From positions 124,001 to 188,000 of the forward strand of contig NZ_NOKT01000003.1 in NCBI RefSeq assembly GCF_002237655.1: 64,000 bases of DNA. Reading direction: 5' to 3'. Origin of the DNA: Streptomyces sp. XY006 (GTDB lineage: Bacteria > Actinomycetota > Actinomycetes > Streptomycetales > Streptomycetaceae). The notes beneath the pieces are model-generated. The model searched no databases. It saw only the letters and a program-made list of their open reading frames with translations, and had not been told where the DNA came from. The position numbers and the translations under genes were made by a program. Numbering within the stretch: the first letter of the stretch is position 1; each line of letters begins with the position of its first letter. Shown one piece after another: positions 26,363-34,805 of the stretch.

Positions 26363-27490
26363 TTGACCGGTTCGGAAAGCGGGTTCATCGAACTCGACGG
26401 TGTCGAGAAGGTCTTCGAGGTGCGCAGGAAGACCGGCTTCATGAAGCGGGAACGGCGGCAGGTGCGGGCCGTCGACTCGATCTCGTTCCGGGTGGCGAGC
26501 GGCGAGATGGTGGGGTACATCGGCCCCAACGGCGCCGGCAAGTCCACCACGATCAAGATGCTGACCGGCATCCTGACGCCCAGCGCCGGCCGGGTGCGGG
26601 TCGCGGGCATCGACCCCTCCCGGGACCGCATCCGTCTCGCGCACCGCATCGGCGTGGTGTTCGGGCAGCGCACCACGCTGTGGTGGGATCTGCCGCTGAT
26701 CGACTCCTACCGGCTGATGCACCGCATGTACCGGATTCCCGACGCCCGTTACCGCGAGAACCTCGACCGGCTGGTCGAACTCCTCGGCCTGGCCGACCTG
26801 CTGGAGGTGCCGGTGCGGCAGCTCTCGCTCGGGCAGCGGATGCGCGGGGACATCGCGGCGGCGCTGCTGCACGACCCGGAGGTGCTGTACCTGGACGAGC
26901 CCACCATCGGGCTCGACGTGGTCTCCAAGGCGAAGGTGCGGGAGTTCCTGCGGGAGTTGAACGCCGAGCGCGGTACGACGGTGCTGCTGACCACGCACGA
27001 CCTGCAGGACATCGAGCAGTTGTGCAAGCGGGTGATGGTCATCGACCACGGGCGGCTGATGTACGACGGTCCGCTCACCGGGCTGCACGAGGCGGGGGAG
27101 AGCGAACGGACCCTGGTGGTGGACCTGGAGCGGGAACTGCCGCCCATCGAGGCGCCGGCTCCGGCCCGGGTCGTCCGGGTGGACGGGCCGCGCCAGTGGC
27201 TGGCGTTCCCGGCGGCGGAGTCGGCGGCGCCCCTGGTGGCGCGGATCGCGGAGCGCTACCCGCTGGTCGACCTGTCGGTGCGGGAGCCGGACATCGAGGC
27301 GGTGATCGCGAAGATGCTGCACGCCATGGAGGACAACCGCGGGGACGACCGCGGGGACAACCGCGGGGACAACCGCGGGGACGGCCGCGAGGGCACACGC
27401 GGGGACCACCCCGGAGACCACCCCGGGGACACCCCTGACGACACCCCTGACGACACCCCGAAACCTCCGCCGGAGCGTGCGACCGCATAG
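26363..27490 (+). CDS. ABC transporter ATP-binding protein
   Basis: The TTG start at 26363 lies one base after the preceding stop codon and follows GGGAG. The 375-residue protein has Walker A GPNGAGKST, the ABC signature LSLGQRMRGD, Walker B LYLDEPTIGLD and switch TTHD. A 35-residue C-terminal tail is low-complexity, made of repeats like NRGD and HPGD/TPDD, encoded by matching DNA repeats at about 27346-27460. It energises the two permeases upstream. An ABC-type exporter of this arrangement has no substrate-binding protein, as here. Confidence 0.9.
   Translation: MTGSESGFIELDGVEKVFEVRRKTGFMKRERRQVRAVDSISFRVASGEMVGYIGPNGAGKSTTIKMLTGILTPSAGRVRVAGIDPSRDRIRLAHRIGVVFGQRTTLWWDLPLIDSYRLMHRMYRIPDARYRENLDRLVELLGLADLLEVPVRQLSLGQRMRGDIAAALLHDPEVLYLDEPTIGLDVVSKAKVREFLRELNAERGTTVLLTTHDLQDIEQLCKRVMVIDHGRLMYDGPLTGLHEAGESERTLVVDLERELPPIEAPAPARVVRVDGPRQWLAFPAAESAAPLVARIAERYPLVDLSVREPDIEAVIAKMLHAMEDNRGDDRGDNRGDNRGDGREGTRGDHPGDHPGDTPDDTPDDTPKPPPERATA
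27346..27460. repeat. tandem repeats encoding the tail of the ABC ATPase
   Basis: About four copies of a 12-bp unit close to GACAACCGCGGG are followed by two copies of GACCACCCCGGG-like and two of GACACCCCTGAC-like units. The units keep frame, so the tail length can vary by slippage without frameshift. Confidence 0.7.
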
Positions 27491-27523
27491 TGCCCGGCAG
27501 GGGCAACTCGTAGGCTGCTGTGT

Positions 27524-28216
27524 ATGACCGACGACGCAGTGCCGGACCTCCGCGCCTCCGACGCCGACCGCGAGAAGGTCGCCGACATCCTGCGGGACGC
27601 CCTCGCCGAGGGCCGGCTCGACATGACGGAGTTCGAGGAGCGGCTGGACGCGACGTACCGGGCACGGACGTACGGGGAACTGGCGCCGATCACCCGGGAC
27701 CTGCCCGCCCCGGGTGTCACGGCCCCGGTGGTGTCGCTGAACAAGGAGCCCGCGGCCGGGCCGGGCTGGTCCGGGCGGATCGTCGGCGGCGAGGGTTCCT
27801 CCACGTGGGCCGTCGCCGTGATGTCCGGTTTCCAGCGCAAGGGGCGCTGGACGATGCCCCGGCGGTTCACCTGCTTCGCGTTCTGGGGCGGCGGGGAGAT
27901 CGACCTGCGCGAGGCGGACTTCGCCGCGCGGGAGGTCGAGATCAACGCCATCGCGATCATGGGCGGGGTGGACGTCATCGTCCCGCCCGGCGTGGAGGTC
28001 GTGGTCCGCGGCATCGGCGTCATGGGCGGTTTCGACCACCGCGAGGAGGGCGTGCCGGGCGAACCGGGCGCCCCGCGCGTGATCGTCACCGGCTTCGCCT
28101 TCTGGGGCGGCGTCGGGGTGCAGCGGAAGCTGACCCGCGCGGAGAAGCAGCGGATCCGCGAGGCCCGGCGCCAGGAGAAGCTGGAGCGCAGGGCGGACCG
28201 CCGCGAACTCGACTGA
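27524..28216 (+). CDS. DUF1707 / LiaF-like cell envelope protein
   Basis: The 230-residue protein has an N-terminal DUF1707 domain (DLRASDADREKVADILRDALAEGRLDMTEFEERLDATYRARTYGEL, SHOCT-like) and a C-terminal beta-helical part with repeated GG motifs (FWGGGEIDLREADF, IMGGVDVIVPPGVEVVVRG, FWGGVGVQRKL), as in the cell-wall-active antibiotic response (LiaF C-terminal) family. No membrane helix is visible. It may take part in envelope stress sensing; this is family inference. Confidence 0.83.
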   Translation: MTDDAVPDLRASDADREKVADILRDALAEGRLDMTEFEERLDATYRARTYGELAPITRDLPAPGVTAPVVSLNKEPAAGPGWSGRIVGGEGSSTWAVAVMSGFQRKGRWTMPRRFTCFAFWGGGEIDLREADFAAREVEINAIAIMGGVDVIVPPGVEVVVRGIGVMGGFDHREEGVPGEPGAPRVIVTGFAFWGGVGVQRKLTRAEKQRIREARRQEKLERRADRRELD

Positions 28217-28229
28217 GCCGCCCGCCCCT

Positions 28230-28257
28230 CGCCGCCCCCGGGGATGTGGGGGCGGCG
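28230..28257. terminator. terminator between DUF1707 and the SGNH hydrolase
   Basis: CGCCGCCCCC pairs with GGGGGCGGCG across eight bases between convergent stop codons. Confidence 0.7.
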
Positions 28258-28278
28258 GATCGGATCGCGCCGCCGGAG

Positions 28279-29610
28279 CTACAGCTCCGCCGGTGCCGAG
28301 CCCTTCAGGGACTCCAGGTCGAACACCTCGGCCATGCGCGTGTAGCCCTTGTCGCTGGGGTGCAGATGGTCGCCCGAGTCGTAGTCGGCGCGCAGCCGGC
28401 GCGGGTCGTACGGGTCGCGCAGCGCCGCGTCGAAGTCGACCACCGCGTCGAAGACCCGCCCGGAGCGGATCTCGGCGTTGATGGCCTGGCGCACCGACTC
28501 GCGCTGGTCCGTGTAGCCGCGGTGGCCGTGGAACGGCATCAGGGTGGCGCCCACGACCTTCAGGCCGCGCGCGTGGGCCTGGTCCACCAGCGTGCGCAGG
28601 CCGCCCAGGATGGCCTGGGGGTCGGCGAGCCGGGGGTTGCGCAGGATGTCGTTGACGCCGAGGTCGATGACGACGACCTTGACGTTCGTGCGCTGCAGCA
28701 CGTCCCGCGAGAAGCGGTTCAGTCCGCTGGGGTTGTCCGCGGGGCGGCCCAGTCCGTCGGTGAGGACGCGGTTGCCGCTGATGCCCTGGTTGACGACGCT
28801 GTACCGCGGCAGGTCCCGACCGGCGGCGATCTCCGCGCGCAGCCGGTCGGACAGCACGTCCGGCCACCGGTTGTTGGCGTTCATCGTGGAGGTGATGCCG
28901 TCCGTCAGCGAGTCGCCGAGGGCGACGACCGTCCCCTCCGACTCGTTGCTCAGCACGTCCAGCGCGGTCAGATAGCGCCAGTTCCTGGTCTGCTCCGTGT
29001 ACGGCGTGCCCGTCGTGTCCCGCGTGTGGTCGCCCTGCGCGAGGTAGGAGATCTGCCGGGCGTGCGGGTGGTACGTCACCGTGCCGGAGCCGGTCGGCGT
29101 GTACGTGGTGATCAGCACGTCCGAGTCGTGCGGGACGGCGATGCGCACGGCGTCGCTCATCACCTGCCGGCCGGGCGGGATGACGACCGCCGGGCCGCCG
29201 TTGAAGGTCAGCTGCCGCAGGGTGTCCGGGAGCGCGGCGGGCGTGCCGGGACCCGCGGCGAGGGCGATCGACGCGCCCGTGATGCTCAGCGGGGAGCGGC
29301 CGTAGAGATTGGACAGCGTCACGCGGGCACTCGTACCCCCGACGCTGGTGTGGACGACGTTGCGCACCGAACGGTCCGCCATGCCCGTCGTCTCGGTGCC
29401 GGGTTCACCGGCGGCCGGGGACGTGGACCAGGTGCTGACCCAGGTGCCGGTGGAGGCGGGAGCGGCGGAGTTCGGGGCGCGGCCGTCACCGAGGGCGTTC
29501 CGGCCACGGTCGCCGTCGCCGGGCGCCACTCCGACGTATATGGCGGTGGAAAGGGCCACGATCGCTGCGACGACCACGGCCAGGAGGGCGTAGCCACGTC
29601 CTCGGGTCAT
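28279..29610 (-). CDS. secreted SGNH/GDSL hydrolase
   Basis: From ATG 29610, after GAGGAGAA, the protein has 443 residues. Residues 1-28 are a signal peptide or anchor (RGRGYALLAVVVAAIVALSTAIYVGVAPG). The first half is a beta domain (WVSTWSTSPA, VRNVVHTSVGGTSARVTLSNLYG), as in the YrhL/ secreted lipase-like group; the second half is the SGNH fold with block I ALGDSLTDG, block II VNQGISGNRVL, block III LGVND and block V SGDHLHPSDKGY supplying Asp and His. It should be an extracellular esterase; the substrate is not evident. It is divergent from the DUF445 gene. Confidence 0.92.
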   Translation of the reverse strand: MTRGRGYALLAVVVAAIVALSTAIYVGVAPGDGDRGRNALGDGRAPNSAAPASTGTWVSTWSTSPAAGEPGTETTGMADRSVRNVVHTSVGGTSARVTLSNLYGRSPLSITGASIALAAGPGTPAALPDTLRQLTFNGGPAVVIPPGRQVMSDAVRIAVPHDSDVLITTYTPTGSGTVTYHPHARQISYLAQGDHTRDTTGTPYTEQTRNWRYLTALDVLSNESEGTVVALGDSLTDGITSTMNANNRWPDVLSDRLRAEIAAGRDLPRYSVVNQGISGNRVLTDGLGRPADNPSGLNRFSRDVLQRTNVKVVVIDLGVNDILRNPRLADPQAILGGLRTLVDQAHARGLKVVGATLMPFHGHRGYTDQRESVRQAINAEIRSGRVFDAVVDFDAALRDPYDPRRLRADYDSGDHLHPSDKGYTRMAEVFDLESLKGSAPAEL

Positions 29611-29804
29611 GCTGTGTAGTTCTCCTCGGGCGATGGGAGCCCCAGGCTCCGATCTGATGTGCCCATGATGCGTCATGGACCGGGGGAGGCTCACAGGACC
29701 CCGTGGCAATACCCCCTCCCGACAGACGCCGGGAACTCCTGTTCCGTTCCAGGAGTCGGTCAGGAAGGGACAATGTGTGCGGGATCACCGAGCGGGTGGA
29801 GCGG

Positions 29805-31145
29805 ATGGAACGGACGAAAACGGAAGAAAAGGTCGGTGTCGGCGGGGAGCATGCCCGCCCCGGCGCCACCGTGAACCGTGCGATGACGACCTTCAGCCCG
29901 GCGGACGAGGAGAAACAGCGCGGCGTACGCCGGATGAAGCTCACGGCCACCGGACTGCTGCTGTTCGTGGCCCTGGTCTACGTACTCGCCAAGATCGCCC
30001 AGAACTCGGGCGCCGGAGCCTGGGCGGGCTATGTCGCCGCCGCCTCCGAGGCCGGCATGGTCGGCGCGCTCGCCGACTGGTTCGCCGTCACGGCCCTCTT
30101 CCGGCACCCCCTCGGCATCCCCATCCCGCACACCGCGATCATCCCCACCAAGAAGGACCAGCTGGGCGTCTCCCTGGGCGAGTTCGTCGGGGAGAACTTC
30201 CTCTCCGAGGACGTCGTACGCCAGCGGCTGCGCGCCGTCGGCATCGGCAGCCGCCTCGGCGCCTGGCTCGCCGTGCCCGAGCACGCCGACCGCGTCACCG
30301 CCGAGCTGTCCACCGCCCTGCGCGGCGCCCTGACGGTCCTGCGCGACTCCGACGTCCAGGCCGTGGTCGGCGAGGCCATCACCCGCCGCGCGGGCGCCCA
30401 GGAGATCGCGCCCGGCATCGGCAAGATGCTGGAGAAGGTCGTCGCCGACGGCGGCCACAAACGCGTCGTCGACCTCGTCGTCAGCCGCGCCCACGACTGG
30501 CTCGTGCTGCACGGCGACTCCGTCATGGACGCCGTGCAGGGCGGCGCCCCCGGCTGGACGCCGAAGTTCGTCGACCGCAAGGTCGGCGAGCGCGTCTACA
30601 GGGAACTGCTGCGCTTCACCACCGAGATGCGCGACATGCCCGCCCACCCCGCGCGCGGCGCCCTCGACCGCTTCCTCACCGACTTCGCCTCCGACCTGCA
30701 GTCCGACACCGACACCCGCGCCCGCGTCGAACGGCTCAAGGGCGAGGTGCTCGGCCGCGGCGAGGTCCAGGACCTCATCGCCAGCGCCTGGACCGCCGTC
30801 CGGTCCATGATCGTCGCGGCGGCGGAGGACGAGCGCAGCGAACTGCGGCTGCGCGTCCGGGCCTCGCTGCTGTCGCTGGGCTCCCGGATGGCCGGCGAGC
30901 GCAAGGTGCAGGACAAGGTCGACAAGTGGGTGGAGGACGCGGCCGTCTACGTCGTCACCACCTACCGCAAGGAGATCACCTCCCTGATCACGGACACGGT
31001 CGCGAGCTGGGACGCCGAGCACACCACGAAGAAGATCGAGGCCAACATCGGCCGCGACCTGCAGTTCATCCGCATCAACGGCACGGTGGTCGGCTCCCTC
31101 GCCGGCCTGCTGATCTACACGGTGACGCACGCGCTCGGGGCGTAA
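29805..31145 (+). CDS. DUF445 family membrane protein
   Basis: From ATG 29805 the protein has 446 residues; ATG 29883 is an alternative start and neither ribosome site is strong. The DUF445 N-terminus KLTATGLLLFVALVYVLAKI and AAASEAGMVGALADWFAVTALFRHPLGIPIPHTAIIPTKKDQLG are well conserved, followed by a long amphipathic helical region and a C-terminal membrane helix (INGTVVGSLAGLLIYTVTHAL). Function unknown, widespread in bacteria. Confidence 0.86.
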   Translation: MERTKTEEKVGVGGEHARPGATVNRAMTTFSPADEEKQRGVRRMKLTATGLLLFVALVYVLAKIAQNSGAGAWAGYVAAASEAGMVGALADWFAVTALFRHPLGIPIPHTAIIPTKKDQLGVSLGEFVGENFLSEDVVRQRLRAVGIGSRLGAWLAVPEHADRVTAELSTALRGALTVLRDSDVQAVVGEAITRRAGAQEIAPGIGKMLEKVVADGGHKRVVDLVVSRAHDWLVLHGDSVMDAVQGGAPGWTPKFVDRKVGERVYRELLRFTTEMRDMPAHPARGALDRFLTDFASDLQSDTDTRARVERLKGEVLGRGEVQDLIASAWTAVRSMIVAAAEDERSELRLRVRASLLSLGSRMAGERKVQDKVDKWVEDAAVYVVTTYRKEITSLITDTVASWDAEHTTKKIEANIGRDLQFIRINGTVVGSLAGLLIYTVTHALGA

Positions 31146-31198
31146 GGAGACCCCGGCCGGGCACCCGATGGGGGTTCTGCTCGACGAGGAGGGAGCCC

Positions 31199-32749
31199 AT
31201 GACCACCGCGCAGGCCGAGACCGGCCGGACCGTGACCACCGACATCCCCGCCAGACTCGACCGCCTGCCGTGGTCGAGATGGCACTGGACGATCGTCCTC
31301 GGTCTCGGCACCGTGTGGATCCTCGACGGTCTCGAAGTGACCGTCGTCGGCAACATCGCGAGCCGCCTGTCGGAACCCGGCAGCGGCCTGCCCATCACCT
31401 CGGGGGAGGTCACCGGCATGGCCGCCGCGCTGTACGTGGCGGGGGCCTGCGCGGGAGCCCTGTTCTGGGGCCGCCTCACCGACAAGTGGGGGCGCAAAAA
31501 ACTCTTCATGATCACCCTGGCGGTCTACCTGGGCGCCACGGCCCTCACGGCGATCTCCTTCGACACCTGGTGGTTCTTCCTCTTCCGGTTCCTCACCGGC
31601 TTCGGCATCGGCGGCGAGTACGCGGCCATCAACTCCGCGATCGACGAACTGATCCCCAAGGAGTACCGCGGCCGCGTCGACCTCATGATCAACGGCAGCT
31701 TCTGGCTGGGCGCGGTCTTCGGCTCCCTGCTGTCGATCGTCGCGCTGGACACCGACATCTTCGCCGCGAACGTCGGCTGGCGCCTCACCTTCGCCCTCGG
31801 CGCCGTCCTCGCCCTGGTCATCCTGCTGGTGCGCCGGCACGTCCCGGAGAGCCCGCGCTGGCTGCTGATCCACGGCCGTGACGACGAGGCGGAACGCATC
31901 GTCTCCTCCATCGAGCAGGAGATCGAACGCGAGAGCGACAAGCCGCTGCCGCCCGCGGAGGGCGAGATCACCATCCACCAGCGCCGCAGTGTCTCCTTCC
32001 TGGAGATCGGCCGCACGGTCTTCTCCGACTACCGCAAGCGCGCGGTCCTCGGCTTCTCCCTCTTCATCGGCCAGGCGTTCCTGTACAACGCGATCACCTT
32101 CGGCTTCGGCGCGATCCTGACGACGTTCTTCGACGTCCCGAGCGGCAACACCGGCTACTACTTCGCCGTCATCGCGCTCGGCAACTTCTTCGGCCCGCTG
32201 CTGCTGGGCAAGCTGTTCGACACGGTCGGCCGCCGCGTGATGATCTCCGGCACGTACATCCTGTCCGGCCTGCTCCTGTTCGGCACCGCCTGGCTCTTCG
32301 ACCAGGGCTCCCTGAGCGCGGCCACGATGACGGCGTGCTGGTGCGCGGTCCTCTTCTTCGCCTCGGCGGGCGCCTCCAGCGCCTACCTGACGGTCTCCGA
32401 GATCTTCCCGATGGAGACCCGCGCGATGTCGATCGCGTTCTTCTACGCCATCGGCACCGCGGCCGGCGGCATCAGCGGCCCGCTGCTGTTCGCCAAGCTC
32501 ACGGAGTCCGGCGTCGTCGGCGACACGGTCCTCGCCTTCTCGATCGGCGCGACGCTGATGTGCCTGGCGGGCCTGGTGGCGGCGCTCCTCGCGGTGAACG
32601 CCGAGCGCCGCTCCCTGGAGGACATCGCCAAGCCGCTGACGGCGGCGGCGGGCAAGGCCAAGTCCGGCATCCGCGGCGGCGGCAACTCCCAGGGCCCGGG
32701 TTCGGACTCGGGTCCGGGCTCGCCGGGATCCAGCCCGGCGACGGCGTAG
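31199..32749 (+). CDS. MFS transporter, metabolite:H+ symporter type
   Basis: From ATG 31199, after GAGGAGGGAG, the protein has 516 residues with twelve membrane segments. MFS markers are GRLTDKWGRKKLF between helices 2 and 3, RFLTGFGIGGEYAAINSAIDELIPKEYRGRVD in helix 4-5, VPESPRWLLIHGR in the central loop, and LFDTVGRRVMI in the second half. The VGNIASRL and GEYAAI parts resemble sugar/aromatic-acid symporters; no substrate can be assigned. The C-terminus is a Gly/Ser/Pro tail. It follows DUF445 by 53 bases. Confidence 0.9.
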   Translation: MTTAQAETGRTVTTDIPARLDRLPWSRWHWTIVLGLGTVWILDGLEVTVVGNIASRLSEPGSGLPITSGEVTGMAAALYVAGACAGALFWGRLTDKWGRKKLFMITLAVYLGATALTAISFDTWWFFLFRFLTGFGIGGEYAAINSAIDELIPKEYRGRVDLMINGSFWLGAVFGSLLSIVALDTDIFAANVGWRLTFALGAVLALVILLVRRHVPESPRWLLIHGRDDEAERIVSSIEQEIERESDKPLPPAEGEITIHQRRSVSFLEIGRTVFSDYRKRAVLGFSLFIGQAFLYNAITFGFGAILTTFFDVPSGNTGYYFAVIALGNFFGPLLLGKLFDTVGRRVMISGTYILSGLLLFGTAWLFDQGSLSAATMTACWCAVLFFASAGASSAYLTVSEIFPMETRAMSIAFFYAIGTAAGGISGPLLFAKLTESGVVGDTVLAFSIGATLMCLAGLVAALLAVNAERRSLEDIAKPLTAAAGKAKSGIRGGGNSQGPGSDSGPGSPGSSPATA

Positions 32750-32762
32750 CACCGACGGGCCG

Positions 32763-32800
32763 GGCGTGGGCGGGCAGTGGGACGGCCGCTCGCCCACGCC
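32763..32800 (+). terminator. terminator after the MFS gene
   Basis: GGCGTGGGCG pairs exactly with CGCCCACGCC across an 18-base loop. Confidence 0.6.
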
Positions 32801-32842
32801 AGGTCCGTACGTCTGACGGACCGGCGGCACCGGAACCTGCGC

Positions 32843-33000
32843 TATAGTTGATCTGCGCCCGCTCGCCGAACTCCGGCAGAGGGACGATGCGTTGGTGGTC
32901 CAAGGAAAGACGCCCCACTTCCTGTGGGGAGATGCAGGTGCAAGGCCTGCCCGGCGCTCCATACGAGAACCCGGCCCTGGTGACAGGGCCGGGTTTCTTG
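32843..33000 (+). ncRNA. probable structured small RNA with own promoter and terminator
   Basis: A -10-like TATAGT at 32843-32848 is followed by about 145 bases without a coding frame of the right bias. They contain compact hairpins, CCCCAC/GTGGGG (32912-32928 area) and GCAGG/CCTGC (32934-32951 area), and end in an intrinsic terminator at 32968-32995. The next plus-strand gene is nearly 600 bases away, so this is likely a free RNA rather than a leader. The order of hairpins with a terminator recalls ribosomal-protein autoregulatory leaders, but no ribosomal gene follows and I cannot assign a family by eye. Confidence 0.55.
32968..32995 (+). terminator. terminator of the small RNA
   Basis: AACCCGGCCCT pairs exactly with AGGGCCGGGTT over a six-base loop and is followed by TCTTGCTGTCTGT, T-richer than most terminators in this window. 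Confidence 0.8.
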
Positions 33001-33098
33001 CTGTCTGTGTGCCCGCGCGGGCCGGCCGGTCGGCACCGGACCGGACCGCTGGCCGCGCACCACGGGGAGGGACCCCTGGCCGCGCGGCTTCCCGGGCC

Positions 33099-33410
33099 CT
33101 ACTCCCCGCCCCGCCGCCGGTCCGCCACCACCCACGACGCCAGCCCCACGGCCCCCGCCACACCGAACACGGCAGGCCAGGCCCCCACCTTCCGGGCCAA
33201 CGGATGCGACCCGGCGAACGCGGCGACATACGCGGCCGACAAGACCCCCGCGCTCACCCCACCGGTCTGCTGCCGCCACTGCCGCGCGGCCGCCGCACCG
33301 GCGACGGCGAGGACGACCCCGCCGAGCGGTCGCTGCCTGGTCCACCGGGCCACGCCGTACCCGCCGACGAGCCCGCTCGCCGCCACCACCGCGCTGGGAA
33401 CCTTCGCCAT
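33099..33410 (-). CDS. small multi-helix membrane protein
   Basis: The 103-residue protein has about four short hydrophobic segments (VPSAVVAASGLVGGYGVA, GGVVLAVAGAAAA, AGVLSAAYVAAFAGS, AWPAVFGVAGAVGLASWVV) and a basic end. No named domain is recognised. It is transcribed toward the small RNA. Confidence 0.6.
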   Translation of the reverse strand: MAKVPSAVVAASGLVGGYGVARWTRQRPLGGVVLAVAGAAAARQWRQQTGGVSAGVLSAAYVAAFAGSHPLARKVGAWPAVFGVAGAVGLASWVVADRRRGGE

Positions 33411-33489
33411 CGCTGCCTCCTGCCACGCCCCATGCTTACGAGATCACGAGGCTAACCCTCCGCAGGACAGACACAGAGGCCACCCCGAA

Positions 33490-33531
33490 CCTGAGTCGGG
33501 GGTTGTCAAGTTTCCTCCTCCGGGCTATATA
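33490..33531 (+). promoter_or_regulatory. promoter of hsp20 with overlapping HAIR-like (HspR) operator
   Basis: CCTGAGT (33490-33496), seven bases, and TGTCAAG (33504-33510) match the HspR inverted repeat CTTGAGT-N7-ACTCAAG at 11 of 14 positions. The right arm overlaps a -35 TTGTCA (33503-33508), and a -10 TATATA (33526-33531) follows after 17 bases, the ideal spacing for the vegetative sigma factor. HspR bound here would block the promoter. Confidence 0.65.
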
Positions 33532-33587
33532 AGAAGACGCAGAACGTAGGGCATCGCACACACAGCGCCTGAAGAAAGGAGTGACCA

Positions 33588-34013
33588 GTGATGCTCATGC
33601 GCACGGACCCCTTCCGTGAACTCGACCGGCTCACCCAGCAGGTCCTGGGCTCCGCCGCCCGCCCGTCCGCGATGGCGATGGACGCCTACCGCTCCGGGGA
33701 CGACTTCTTCGTCCACTTCGACCTCCCCGGCATCGACCCCGAGACGATCGAGCTGGACGTCGAACGCAACGTCCTCAACGTGCGAGCCGAGCGCAGGTCC
33801 CCCGCCCCCGAGGGCGCGGAACCGCTGGTCGCCGAGCGCCCCACCGGCACCTTCACGCGCCAGCTCTTCCTCGGCGACACGCTGGACACGGAGCGCATCG
33901 ACGCCTCGTACGAGGCCGGCGTCCTGACCCTGCGCATCCCGGTGGCCGAGCAGGCCAAGCCCCGCCGCATCCAGATCACGGGCGGCGACAGCCGCAGGCA
34001 GATCAGCGGCTGA
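33588..34013 (+). CDS. Hsp20/alpha-crystallin small heat-shock protein
   Basis: GTG 33588 or ATG 33591 follows GAAAGGAG. The 141-residue protein starts [18 protein letters not shown], has the alpha-crystallin strands [33 protein letters not shown], the [31 protein letters not shown] strand with the conserved A-x-x-x-n-G-V-L motif ([13 protein letters not shown]), and a C-terminal RRIQITG carrying the I-x-I-like anchor. It is an ATP-independent holdase. A HAIR-like operator overlaps its promoter, suggesting HspR control. Confidence 0.93.
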   Translation: MMLMRTDPFRELDRLTQQVLGSAARPSAMAMDAYRSGDDFFVHFDLPGIDPETIELDVERNVLNVRAERRSPAPEGAEPLVAERPTGTFTRQLFLGDTLDTERIDASYEAGVLTLRIPVAEQAKPRRIQITGGDSRRQISG

Positions 34014-34070
34014 CCGCACGACGGATCAGCGGCTGAAACCGCACCACGGATCAGCGGCTGACCGCACCAC
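34001..34070. repeat. three tandem copies of a 22-24 bp unit at the hsp20 stop codon
   Basis: GATCAGCGGCTGACCGCACSA-like units start at 34001, 34024 and 34049. The first copy includes the last codons (QISG) and the TGA of hsp20; the other two repeat them downstream. This looks like a local duplication. Confidence 0.75.
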
Positions 34071-34177
34071 CCCGCGAACACCGCCCGTCCACGGGTCGTG
34101 CCACCGCTCGCGGTACGCGCACACGGTGGCACGACCCGGGAGGACCGCACCCACGCATCCGGAGGAAGAACCCGCAC

Positions 34178-34636
34178 ATGAGCACGGCGAGCACGGCGAC
34201 AGTGCCCGGTGTGACCACGAGGGACCACGAGGACGACGACGGCTGGCCCCGACTCGTCGAGGCAGTCCGCGCGTCGGGCCAGTACGACACCCTGACCAAG
34301 GCCGAGCAGGTCACCCGTACGGTCCTGGCGGCCCTCGGCGCCCACGTCATCGGCGACGAACGGGTCGACCTCGCCCGCGCCCTCCCCGAAGAGGCGGCCC
34401 GCCTGATCGCCTCCCAGATCCCGGCCACGCACCGGCTGACCGCCGCGCGGTTCGTCGACGAGGTGGCCTCCCGCACGCCGGGAGCCACCCCCGCGACGGC
34501 CCGCTGGGACGTCAGCTCCGTCCTCGGCGCGCTCCCGCCCCTGATCGGCGACGACCTGGTCACCCGCATCCTCACCCAACTCCCCCCGGGCTACGCCCTC
34601 CTGTTCGGCAGGGCGGACCTGAGCCCGGCGGCCTGA
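34178..34636 (+). CDS. DUF2267 family protein
   Basis: The 152-residue protein has two DUF2267-type helical repeats: WPRLVEAVRASGQYDTLTKAEQVTRTVLAALGAHVIGDERVDLARALPEEAARLIASQIP and AARFVDEVASRTPGATPATARWDVSSVLGALPPLIGDDLVTRILTQLPPGYALLFG. The family often lies near stress or Hsp20 genes in actinobacteria, as here. Its role is unknown. Confidence 0.85.
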   Translation: MSTASTATVPGVTTRDHEDDDGWPRLVEAVRASGQYDTLTKAEQVTRTVLAALGAHVIGDERVDLARALPEEAARLIASQIPATHRLTAARFVDEVASRTPGATPATARWDVSSVLGALPPLIGDDLVTRILTQLPPGYALLFGRADLSPAA

Positions 34637-34720
34637 CCACCGAACCCCGAGTCCCACCCGACGGCCACCCCGGCAATAGCCCGGGGCGGCCGTCACGCAG
34701 CGGCCGGAACGACGTCGTCC

Positions 34721-34751
34721 TTGACCTCGACCTTGCTTGAGCTCCTAGGTT
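34721..34751 (+). promoter_or_regulatory. MerR-type promoter with 19-bp spacer
   Basis: TTGACC (34721-34726) and TAGGTT (34746-34751) are separated by 19 bases, longer than the usual 17 and typical of MerR-regulated promoters. The spacer holds an imperfect inverted repeat GACCTCGACC-TT-GCTTGAGCTC (34723-34744, 7 of 10 matches). No MerR gene is adjacent, so the activator would act in trans. Confidence 0.65.
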
Positions 34752-34805
34752 CAACCCGTCTCTCCCACCCGGGGGAAACACATCACACACGGGAGAACCG
34801 AAGCC

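Noticed and set aside
26201..28867. 888-codon minus-strand frame across the ABC ATPase and DUF1707 genes
   Set aside because: No recognisable domain, Arg/Pro-rich composition, and clear plus-strand genes cover it.
29675..31198. Upstream extension of the MFS transporter frame through the DUF445 gene
   Set aside because: The extension is a shadow frame of DUF445 rich in Arg/Pro/His; the MFS start at 31199 has a good ribosome site.
32843..33000. Firm assignment to the ribosomal L10 leader family
   Set aside because: The shape is reminiscent only; no rplJ gene follows and I cannot run a covariance model.
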